The notes beneath the pieces were generated by a model that ran no database searches, was not told the origin of the DNA, and saw nothing but the letters and a program-made list of their open reading frames with translations. This document shows, in pieces, positions 1 to 6,852 of a DNA stretch of 64,000 bases. The position numbers and the translations under genes were made by a program. Source of the DNA: Actinomycetota bacterium (GTDB taxonomy: Bacteria > Actinomycetota > Geothermincolia > Geothermincolales > RBG-13-55-18); the NCBI GenBank assembly GCA_014360645.1, contig JACIXD010000007.1:122873-186872 (forward strand). Direction: 5' to 3'. Positions within the stretch are counted from its first letter, which is position 1, and each line of letters starts with the position of its first letter.

Positions 1-307
1 CGGGCTTCACGCCCTCCTCCAGCGCCATGGCTCTGAGGGTATCCATCACCCGCGCCACGTCGATGTCGTTGGGGCAGCGCGCGGTGCAGGTCTCGCAGGA
101 GGCGCAGATCCAGATGGTATGGGACGCGAGCAACCTCTCCTTCTGCCCGTACTGCGCCAGCTTCATCACCTGGTGGGGGAGGATATCCATGGCGAAGTTG
201 AATAGGCAGCCCGTGCTGCACTTCCCGCACTGGAAACACAGGCGCGGCTTCTCCCCGCTGCGCCTCTCGATCTCCCGCTCCAGTCCCGTGTCCAGGGTGT
301 TGATCAT
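1..307 (-). CDS. HdrC-like 4Fe-4S subunit, C-terminus cut by window edge
   Basis: This resembles subunit C of heterodisulfide reductase (HdrC), a soluble electron carrier that passes electrons between flavin/Fe-S subunits in anaerobic redox complexes. The ATG at 305-307 follows a GGAGGTG ribosome binding site, and about 102 codons are visible before the window ends. Two clusters are clear: CFQCGKCSTGC near residue 23 and CASCETCTARCP near residue 66. Both have the CxxCxxCxxxC(P) spacing that binds [4Fe-4S], and the order and spacing match HdrC. Partners such as HdrA or HdrB would lie to the left, outside the window, so the exact complex cannot be told. Confidence in the family is high; the physiological role is inferred. 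Confidence 0.88.
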   Translation of the reverse strand, partial: MINTLDTGLEREIERRSGEKPRLCFQCGKCSTGCLFNFAMDILPHQVMKLAQYGQKERLLASHTIWICASCETCTARCPNDIDVARVMDTLRAMALEEGVKP

Positions 308-1039
308 TCCAGCACCTCCCATCCTACGGCGGAGACCCTCCCGGCTCTCGTCCATCTGCCGAAACCGGGAGGCGGTCATGGGTCACCGACATGCCTTACC
401 CGTGCTCAACAGCTTCCTCTCTCGTCTCCACCGACTCCTCTTTTCCGACCTCCTCTTCACGACCGCTGCCACCGTCTTGTGGACGAAACGCCGTCCGAGA
501 CGCACAAGACGGAAAGATTCTATGCCCGCTGTGGGCCATCCGCCATAATCCATATCATCCGATAACGTATAAACCCGCACTTCAAATACCTACACGGGTT
601 TTCGGGTGGCGTTACCCCTTCCATCTTTTAATATCACATTTGACTATTAAGTTCTAGTTAATGTCCGTTAACCTAATGCACCTCAATTGTAACCCTTTTC
701 CGCGCCGCCATCCAGTACCCGCCCATCCAGTACCCGCCGAAAGATCGCGAGATGTTTGCGGGCTCCTTGGAGGCCGCAGGCAAAGCCCGGTTTTTCACTC
801 ACCGGGGGCATGCCGCCCCGCCGGTCACATCTCCCTTTTTTGCCACGCGAAATGATCGTCTCTTCCCGCCTCCCTCTCGGAGATATCTCGCCCCGGCAGA
901 GGTGTTTTCCGTCAGTCCGCCCGTGGAACGTGGCGCGTGGCCGCCTCGCGAGGGTTTACCGCACGGCCAGATCTGCCGCGCCGGAAGCATGTCCGAGCAG
1001 GATGGAGGTCGGGACCTGGGAGAGGCGGGGAGCTTTTCT
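308..1039. other. Gene-poor intergenic stretch, 730 bp
   Basis: No convincing gene was found. The GC content is lower than in the flanking genes, and an AT-rich patch at about 600-680 could hold a promoter. A minus-strand reading of about 56 codons (383-553) has no ribosome binding site and an arginine/lysine-rich composition typical of chance ORFs, so it was not called. Confidence 0.5.
708..737. repeat. Perfect 15-bp tandem duplication
   Basis: The unit CCATCCAGTACCCGC occurs at 708-722 and again at 723-737 without a mismatch. It lies in non-coding sequence between the HdrC-like and DUF3786 genes. It is one of several short direct duplications in this window. Confidence 0.8.
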
Positions 1040-1699
1040 TCATTCCACCATCCAGAGGAGGTTTTCCGTCTCCTCCTCCGCGCCCGCGGCCCTGAGGAGG
1101 TAGGCCGCCAGCTGGGTGGCGAGTATCTTCAGGTCGTCGGTATTGAGATAACGCGAGCAGCAGCGGTCGAACAGCACCCGACAGTCGGCCGGGAACTCCT
1201 CGTCCCCACGGTGTAGGACCACCAGCAGCGGCACGCGTGGAAAGGCGCGGAAGACGAAGGACTCGTCGCCGTAATCCGCCCTCGCCCCCGCCAGCGGGGC
1301 GGCGGCGGCGGTGAGGGCGCCCGTGCTGTGCCCGAACACCCTGGCCAGGGGCTGCTCCACGGTGGGCACCAGGGTGGCGGCGTAGAACTTCCCTCCCGGA
1401 AGGTCGCGATAGGCTACCCACTCCCCCGTCTCCTCCGCGCCGCATGAGAGCTTGACATACCGCAATGCCAGCACCCGTAGGGAGAAGCTGTCTATTTCTT
1501 CGGGCACCTTCACGCGCCCTTCCGGCATCGCGACCTCGATCTCACGCCCGAAGGAAGGGATGACCAGCCTGAGTCCGCCCTCCGGGGTCTCCTGGGCGGA
1601 GAAGAGTCCCAGGCGGGCCTGCGCCCGAAGGTCAAGCCCCCTGATCTCATCGACGGCCCTCTCCAGGGTCGCCCTCTCACGTTCAACCGGGTCGGTCAT
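1040..1699 (-). CDS. DUF3786 domain protein
   Basis: A 219-residue soluble protein matching the DUF3786 family as I know it, which is found mainly in anaerobes, sometimes beside or fused to Fe-S and corrinoid proteins. Visible family traits are the opening region after ALERAVDEIRGLD, the segment YRDLPGGKFYAATLVPTVEQ, the LAxxFG stretch, and the closing SRYLNTDDLKILATQLAAYLL. No catalytic residues are established for the family. There is no signal peptide or membrane segment. It lies downstream of a 46-codon ORF on the same strand and upstream of the HdrC-like gene, which fits a redox or cofactor setting, but its function is unknown. Confidence 0.75.
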   Translation of the reverse strand: MTDPVERERATLERAVDEIRGLDLRAQARLGLFSAQETPEGGLRLVIPSFGREIEVAMPEGRVKVPEEIDSFSLRVLALRYVKLSCGAEETGEWVAYRDLPGGKFYAATLVPTVEQPLARVFGHSTGALTAAAAPLAGARADYGDESFVFRAFPRVPLLVVLHRGDEEFPADCRVLFDRCCSRYLNTDDLKILATQLAAYLLRAAGAEEETENLLWMVE

Positions 1700-1815
1700 G
1701 GGTCAAATATCCTCCGCTCCCCGCGCGGGTGCGCCCCTCTACAGTCGCCCCGATAACGGCGGGCAACGCCGTGTTAAGCGTAATCCACCCCACCCCGAGC
1801 GGTTTCCCTAAGCAC

Positions 1816-1956
1816 CTACCGTTTTTCGGCTGCCGAACGCTCCACATCCGGTAGGCTGAAGGCGGTGTCGTTCTTAGGCTTGCGTGAGATCGCCTGCTTC
1901 GAGTACCTGCCCCGCCCGTTCCAGAAGTCGGGCACCAGCATGCGGGAATCCTTCAT
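1816..1956 (-). CDS. Small hypothetical protein, 46 codons
   Basis: A short ORF that I do not recognise. It starts with ATG at 1954-1956 behind a GAGGTGG ribosome binding site about 5 bases away and stops with TAG. The product begins MKDSRMLVPDFWNGRGRYSK and is basic, with a tail rich in K, R, E and S and no membrane segment or cysteines. Upstream on the same strand is an AT-rich promoter-like region with a perfect palindrome (2002-2015), which supports a real transcript. The DUF3786 gene follows 116 bp downstream in the same direction. It could instead be the remnant of a longer gene. Confidence 0.5.
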   Translation of the reverse strand: MKDSRMLVPDFWNGRGRYSKQAISRKPKNDTAFSLPDVERSAAEKR

Positions 1957-1975
1957 ACGCCACCTCGCTCGTCAT

Positions 1976-2053
1976 CAACCGTCTTTATAACATCAGTTTA
2001 ATATAGTTTACTATACATTACAATAATTACTTTTCTTTATAATAATCAACATA
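1976..2053 (-). promoter_or_regulatory. AT-rich promoter region with 14-bp palindrome
   Basis: This is one of the most AT-rich stretches of the window, just upstream of the 46-codon ORF. It contains the perfect palindrome TATAGT-TT-ACTATA at 2002-2015, a plausible site for a dimeric repressor. Several TATAAA/TATTAA-like -10 candidates are present on the minus strand, but no single -35/-10 pair can be chosen by eye. A palindrome with the same arm and spacer lengths lies at 12263-12276. Confidence 0.45.
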
Positions 2054-2695
2054 TCTTTTCCGGTATCCGTTCCTCCAGGACCTTCCTCAGATCGGGCAAA
2101 CCGCACCATCTCCTGCCCCGGGGAGAAATGTCCGTTCACCTATCTCCGCCATCGTCCATACCCTCTTGCCGCTGCCGCGCATTTTCGCGAACGCGCCACA
2201 CGCCGGCGACTCGCCGCCGTTGGCCGGTTGTAACTGCCCCCGACCGGCCGTGACCGTTATGGTCCCGACGCCGCCCCGGGACACCGACGCCGCGTTCTCT
2301 CGCTTAACGACGCGGTTTTTATTCTCTCACCTCCCGGAGACGTGAGGGCGATATCGGTGCCGGTTCGCGGGCATCCCTTCATCCGCGCGCGGGCGCCGTT
2401 CCCAATCCGCGACCCACCTTATGCACAGGCCGTTCTCTCGGGGGCAAGCCTTCTTATATATCCGGGTATCGCCGACGTGAGCCGCATTGCGGGCGCCGCA
2501 ACCACACGGGGGGGACACTATACATTGTGTATTGAAAGCTATTTTCAGAGCAGGGTTCAAGGAACGCCTTCGCCTTGCCGTTCTTATGGAGGAGCGGTTA
2601 AGTGGCGGCGGCGGGACGACGGCGGCGCGGCCCCCAGGCCGGCACGACAGCTTTGGCAAGTGGACCTGGCTCTCTCCCCGGAGGTGCGGTGAGAG
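2054..2695. other. Intergenic stretch before the prepilin peptidase gene
   Basis: About 640 bp with no supportable gene. ORFs on both strands here are proline/arginine-rich chance readings without ribosome binding sites. A promoter for the prepilin peptidase gene may lie near 2505-2535, where the sequence becomes AT-richer around CACTATACATTGTGTATTG. Confidence 0.4.
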
Positions 2696-3475
2696 ATGTT
2701 CGGAAAAGTCTATTACACCGTGGTGGCCTTTCTCTTCGGGCTGGTGGTCGGGAGCTTCGACAACGTGGCCATCTACCGCATCCCCGAAAAGATCTCCCTG
2801 TGGTCGCCCCGCTCCTTCTGCCCCTCCTGCGGCACCACCATAGCCTGGTATGACAACATCCCCCTGGTGAGCTTCCTGGTGCTCCGGCGCAGGTGCCGCC
2901 GCTGCGGCGCCCTCATCTCCTGGCGCTATCCCGCGGTGGAACTCTTAAGCGGCCTGCTCTTCGCGGCGGTCTACGTCGGGGTGGGTTTCCAGTGGACGGC
3001 GGAGTTGCTGCCGTATCTCTTCATGGTAACGGTGCTCGTCATCGTCTCCGCCATCGACCTGCGGCTGCAGATCATCCCCAACCGGGTCATGTACCCCGCC
3101 ATCCCCGCGGCGCTGGCGGCCATGGGCGCGGTGGCGCTGGCGAGGGGGGACTATCATATAATCATCGACAGCCTGATAGGCATGGTCGTCATCTCGGTGC
3201 CCTGGGGGCTGGCGGCTCTGCTCTACCCCAAAGGCTTCGGGATGGGGGACGCCAAGCTGGCCGCCTTCACCGGAGCCATCCTGGGATGGCGGGCGGAGGT
3301 GGTGGGCTTCTTCATCGGCGTGGCGCTGGGCGCCCTCGCGGGTATCGCGCTGATGGTCGCGGGCAGGAAGGGCCGCAAGTCGCGCATCCCCTTCGGCCCT
3401 TTCCTGGCCGCCGGGTCGGTCATCGCCCTCTTCTGGGGCCAAAAGATATGGGATCTCTATACCGGGCTGCTGTAG
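2696..3475 (+). CDS. pilD: Type IV prepilin peptidase (PilD/GspO family)
   Basis: A membrane aspartyl peptidase that cleaves, and in many homologues N-methylates, the leader of type IV pilin-like proteins. It has 259 residues and starts at an ATG behind GGAGGTG. The N-terminal domain has the zinc-binding pairs C42/C45 and C67/C70 (CPSC, CRRC) followed by ISWRYPAVELL. The peptidase core has the first catalytic aspartate in SAIDLRLQIIPN (D121) and the second in the GxGD motif GFGMGDAKL (D185). About seven or eight hydrophobic helices follow the family plan. The usual GSFLNV near residue 20 reads GSFDNV. A likely substrate, a pilin-like protein, is encoded at 16894-17241. A DUF2889 gene follows 19 bp downstream and probably shares the transcript. 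Confidence 0.95.
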   Translation: MFGKVYYTVVAFLFGLVVGSFDNVAIYRIPEKISLWSPRSFCPSCGTTIAWYDNIPLVSFLVLRRRCRRCGALISWRYPAVELLSGLLFAAVYVGVGFQWTAELLPYLFMVTVLVIVSAIDLRLQIIPNRVMYPAIPAALAAMGAVALARGDYHIIIDSLIGMVVISVPWGLAALLYPKGFGMGDAKLAAFTGAILGWRAEVVGFFIGVALGALAGIALMVAGRKGRKSRIPFGPFLAAGSVIALFWGQKIWDLYTGLL

Positions 3476-3494
3476 AACGAGGAGGAACGGCAGG

Positions 3495-4013
3495 ATGACG
3501 GAAGGATGGCAGTTCACGCGCGATATCGCCCTGAGAACCAGGCCCGGGGAAGAAGGGCGGCTGGTCATCGCCGCGTCGCTGAGGGATCACCGGCTGGGCG
3601 AGCCCATCCACTACATCGACGTGGAGGCGGAGGTGGGCATCGCGGACGGGACCATCCACCGCATACGGGGAGAGATGCCCCACATCCCGCATGAGGACTG
3701 CCGGCTGGCGCTCAGGCGCCTGGACCTCCTGGTGGGTGAGCGCATCATACCGGGGTTCTCGGACCTGGTAAGGGGCGTGGTGGGCTCCAGCGAGGGGTGC
3801 ACCCACCTCGCGGTGCTGGTCATGAACCTCGGCAACGTGAGCGTGCAGGGGCGGGCCGCTTTCGCCCACGCCATGCTGGGAGAGGGGGAGGCGCGCCGCA
3901 TGATAGCGGCGCAGGCGGAGGAACTCGGCCTTCCCGGAAGCTGCATCACCTGGCGCGAGGACGGCCCTATCATGAGCAGGTTACAGGATGCGCAGGGGGG
4001 CCTTGAGGCTTGA
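3495..4013 (+). CDS. DUF2889 family protein
   Basis: A 172-residue soluble protein with the marks of DUF2889: an N-terminal strand-rich region ending in DVEAEVGIADGTIHRIRGEM, a central segment around RLDLLVGERIIPGFSDLV, and the GCTHLAVLVMNLG signature with one cysteine and one histidine near residue 101. The family has no settled function. The start ATG follows GAGGAGGAACG, and the gene lies 19 bp downstream of the prepilin peptidase gene on the same strand. Because the family is widespread outside pilus loci, the pairing with the peptidase may not be functional. Confidence 0.75.
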   Translation: MTEGWQFTRDIALRTRPGEEGRLVIAASLRDHRLGEPIHYIDVEAEVGIADGTIHRIRGEMPHIPHEDCRLALRRLDLLVGERIIPGFSDLVRGVVGSSEGCTHLAVLVMNLGNVSVQGRAAFAHAMLGEGEARRMIAAQAEELGLPGSCITWREDGPIMSRLQDAQGGLEA

Positions 4014-4264
4014 GGGCTCTTTGCAATGGGGATGACCTTCTTCGGGGAGTCTTTTCTCGCATGAACAGGGTATCTGTAAGATCAAGCTGTATTTTGCTGG
4101 GAAGAACCGGAAAAAGCCCTGACGGCGAGGGGTATTCGTCCGCGCTCAGACCTTTTGGTCGGATTCATTCTCCGGCAACGCTCTCGCGGATAGACGGCGA
4201 AAGCGATGGCCCCGCGTTCCTCGATCCGGAGGGTCGCCGCGTTCTAACCGGTTTATGGTTCCGT

Positions 4265-4283
4265 TATGATCGACAACGATCAT
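4265..4283 (+). promoter_or_regulatory. Palindrome over the start of the first GT-C-like gene
   Basis: The sequence ATGATCG-ACAA-CGATCAT (4266-4283) is a perfect 7-bp inverted repeat with a four-base spacer, and its right arm covers the first two bases of the ATG at 4282. TATGAT at 4265-4270 could be a -10 box. As DNA it could be a repressor site; as RNA it could hide the start codon in a hairpin. There is no clear ribosome binding site before this ATG. Confidence 0.45.
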
Positions 4284-6852
4284 GGGGCTGATGGCCTTGA
4301 AACCGAAGCTCATGCCATTCATTGGAAGAGAATCCGCCCTCGTCCTCCTCTTCTTCCTCCTCCTGGCGGTGGTCTTCACCTGGCCCCTCGCCCTCCATCT
4401 CCACGACGGCATCCTGGGGGGACACGGAGACCCCCTCCTCAACACCTGGATCCTTTCCTGGGATGCACGGACGGCGTTCACCCACCCCACCGGGCTGTTC
4501 CAGGCGAACATCATCTATCCCTCGCGAGACGTCCTCGCCTACTCGGAACACCTCATCACCCTCGGCGTGGCCGCGGCTCCCATCTATTACCTGAGCGGTA
4601 ACCCTTTGCTCGCTTACAATCTCGTCCTGCTCCTGGGCCTCGTTTTCACCGCCTTCGCGGCTTACCTGCTCGCCAGGGAGCTCACCGGCAGCAGGTGGGG
4701 GGCGGTTGCCGCGGGGGTGTTTTTCGCCTTCTGTCCCTACAAGATAAGCAAGCTCGGACATATCCACATCCTGCTGGCCCCCTTCATGCCCTTGATGCTC
4801 CTCTACCTTTACCGCTACCTGGGCAAGGGCGGACGGAGGAACCTCGTCCTCTTCGGCCTCTTCCTGCTCCTGCAGTCCCTCTGCAGCTGGCACTACCTGG
4901 TATTCTGCTCTCTTTCCGCCGGGCTGCTCTGGCTCTGGTTCGCCCTCCTCTCCCGCAGGCGCTCCCTTCTGCCGCGCCTGGGATATGCGCTGGCCGCGAT
5001 GCTGGCGGCCCTGGCGCTCACCCTGCCCTTCGCCCTTCCCTACCTCAGGGCGCACGCACGCCTCCCCGATTTCGAGAGGACCCTGCGGGAGGCCGAATAC
5101 TATTCCGCCTCCCTCTCCGATTACCTGCGAGTCCCCCGGGAAAACCTCCTCTACGGACATGCGCCGGCGCCGTTCAGCAAGGGGGATGTGATGCCGGAAG
5201 GAGTGTTGTTCCCCGGCATCACCACCATCGCCCTCGCCCTCGCGGGCCTTTTCATACGCCGCCGAGAGGATGACTACCTGCCCGCCTTCGACCCCTGGAA
5301 CTTCCGCTACGGCGCGCTCTACTTCCTCGTCCTCGCGCTGCTCGGATTCCTGCTCTCGTTCGGGCCCAAGATGGGAGGGATCACCAACTACCTCTATACC
5401 GTTCCCTTCCACCTGGGCCTGTTCAAGGTCATCAGGGCTCCGGCCCGCTTCTACGTCCTCTGCTCCCTGGGGCTCTCCATGCTGGCGGCCTTCGGGGTGA
5501 CAAAGGTTTCCCTGCGCGTCTCCGCCCGCACCGGAAGCCCGCGGGCCGGCCGCCTGGCCGCCGCGTTCCTGATGGCCCTGCTGCTCCTGGAATGTCAGAC
5601 CTTCAACCTCAAGGTGTACCCGGTGCCGACGGGGAAAGAGGTTCCCGAGGTCTACCGGTGGCTCTCCCGGCAGGGCGACGTGCGCATAATCGAGCTCCCG
5701 GCCCCCAAGCTCGGAGAGGGAGCATATCGATACGATGCATGGATGATGGGGTATACGCCCGAGGATATCCTGACCAATATGCCCAGGGAGGGCATGCTCG
5801 TCTACCTGAGCACCTATCACTGGAAGAAGACCGTGAACGGCTACAGCGGCTACCTGCCCTTCTTCTACCGCCGCATCATGACCGAGATGCAGGCCTTTCC
5901 CTCACGGCGCTCCCTCGAACTCCTTGGCGGACTGGATATAGACTACGTGCTCTGGCACTGGGACTGGGTCCCGGAGGAGGAAAGGGACGCCTGCCGCAAC
6001 CGCCTCGACGCGCAGGACGGGATCTCCAGGGTTGCGGATATCGGCCAGGTGGAGGTCCTGGCAATCGACCGGCCGGCAGGGGCAACCCCGGAGGACCTCG
6101 AGTTCGCCCTGGCGGCTCCCGACTCCGCGCCCGCGGAGGAGGGATTCAACATATCTGTCCTGGTGAGAAACACCTCCAGTCTGCCGTACGTTGATTTTCG
6201 CGAGGGAGGACAAGATGTCAGGATCAGGATGACCTGCGGTGATGGACTTACCCGTGAAGAGGTCCTACGCGCCCCCCTGCCCTTTTTCCTGCAACCGAAC
6301 GAGTCGGTAGCTCTGCCCGTTGAAATCGGTATCGCGCTGCCGCCCGGAAACTATTCACTCCAGGTCGAATCAGCCGATGAAGGGGGATACATGTTCTCAT
6401 TCTCCAGGGAGATCGCCTTGCGAGATCCCTCATCCATGTGCGGCCAGGGCATCCTATCCGGAGCGGTAGGCGCCTTTTTCGGTGAAACGGACAACCTTTA
6501 CGCCTCTCCCCACCAACTTTTACCCTTGTTGTTGAAGATCGAGAACGGCGGCGATGTTTTCTGGAAGTCGGAATGGACGGAAGAGGAGCTGAGGAAGGGG
6601 ATCCCCTACGGCCTGGTATTCGTAGGCGCGCAGTGGATGGTCGATGACTCGCCTGCATGGGAAGCTCAAGCCGGCATCCTACCCTGCGACATAGCCCCGG
6701 GCCAGTCGATAATCGTTCCGGCGTTGTTAAGGACTCCCGATCTTCCTGGTAGATATACGCTCTTTCTATGCCCCCGGGAAAAGATCGAGGGTTGGTTCGG
6801 AGGTTATATCCTCCTGGAGATCGAAGTTCGACCGGAGGCGGAAAGTAGATGA
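4282..6852 (+). CDS. Polytopic GT-C-like membrane protein, paralogue 1
   Basis: An 856-residue integral membrane protein. About residues 17-440 hold many hydrophobic helices, followed by a large extracytoplasmic region. An acidic motif just after the first helix (GGHGDPLLNTWILSWDA, D50 and D61) recalls the first-loop aspartate of GT-C glycosyltransferases, which move sugars from polyprenyl-phosphate donors on the outer membrane face. This activity is an inference. The stretch NGYSGYLPFFY near residue 525 is shared by all three paralogues. The last 260 residues look like two beta-sandwich, Ig-like modules (VRNTSS, LPCDIAPGQ). Codons from about 17 to 592 are almost identical in DNA to the next gene; the remainder is unrelated. 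The next gene overlaps by ATGA. The start could also be ATG 4291 or 4312. Confidence 0.8.
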   Translation: MGLMALKPKLMPFIGRESALVLLFFLLLAVVFTWPLALHLHDGILGGHGDPLLNTWILSWDARTAFTHPTGLFQANIIYPSRDVLAYSEHLITLGVAAAPIYYLSGNPLLAYNLVLLLGLVFTAFAAYLLARELTGSRWGAVAAGVFFAFCPYKISKLGHIHILLAPFMPLMLLYLYRYLGKGGRRNLVLFGLFLLLQSLCSWHYLVFCSLSAGLLWLWFALLSRRRSLLPRLGYALAAMLAALALTLPFALPYLRAHARLPDFERTLREAEYYSASLSDYLRVPRENLLYGHAPAPFSKGDVMPEGVLFPGITTIALALAGLFIRRREDDYLPAFDPWNFRYGALYFLVLALLGFLLSFGPKMGGITNYLYTVPFHLGLFKVIRAPARFYVLCSLGLSMLAAFGVTKVSLRVSARTGSPRAGRLAAAFLMALLLLECQTFNLKVYPVPTGKEVPEVYRWLSRQGDVRIIELPAPKLGEGAYRYDAWMMGYTPEDILTNMPREGMLVYLSTYHWKKTVNGYSGYLPFFYRRIMTEMQAFPSRRSLELLGGLDIDYVLWHWDWVPEEERDACRNRLDAQDGISRVADIGQVEVLAIDRPAGATPEDLEFALAAPDSAPAEEGFNISVLVRNTSSLPYVDFREGGQDVRIRMTCGDGLTREEVLRAPLPFFLQPNESVALPVEIGIALPPGNYSLQVESADEGGYMFSFSREIALRDPSSMCGQGILSGAVGAFFGETDNLYASPHQLLPLLLKIENGGDVFWKSEWTEEELRKGIPYGLVFVGAQWMVDDSPAWEAQAGILPCDIAPGQSIIVPALLRTPDLPGRYTLFLCPREKIEGWFGGYILLEIEVRPEAESR
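4330..6057 (+). repeat. 1.73-kb direct repeat, copy 1
   Basis: This block aligns at a constant offset of 2567 bases with 6897-8624. By eye only about 15 substitutions were found in 1,728 bp. Eight of them fall in a 16-base cluster (5429-5444) that changes V-I-R-A-P-A to V-V-R-F-S-A. Both ends are sharp: identity begins at GAATCC and stops after GAGGTC, inside the coding region. Confidence 0.93.

Noticed and set aside
383..553. Possible 56-codon basic protein on the minus strand
   Set aside because: No ribosome binding site, weak codon bias and chance-like Arg/Lys richness.
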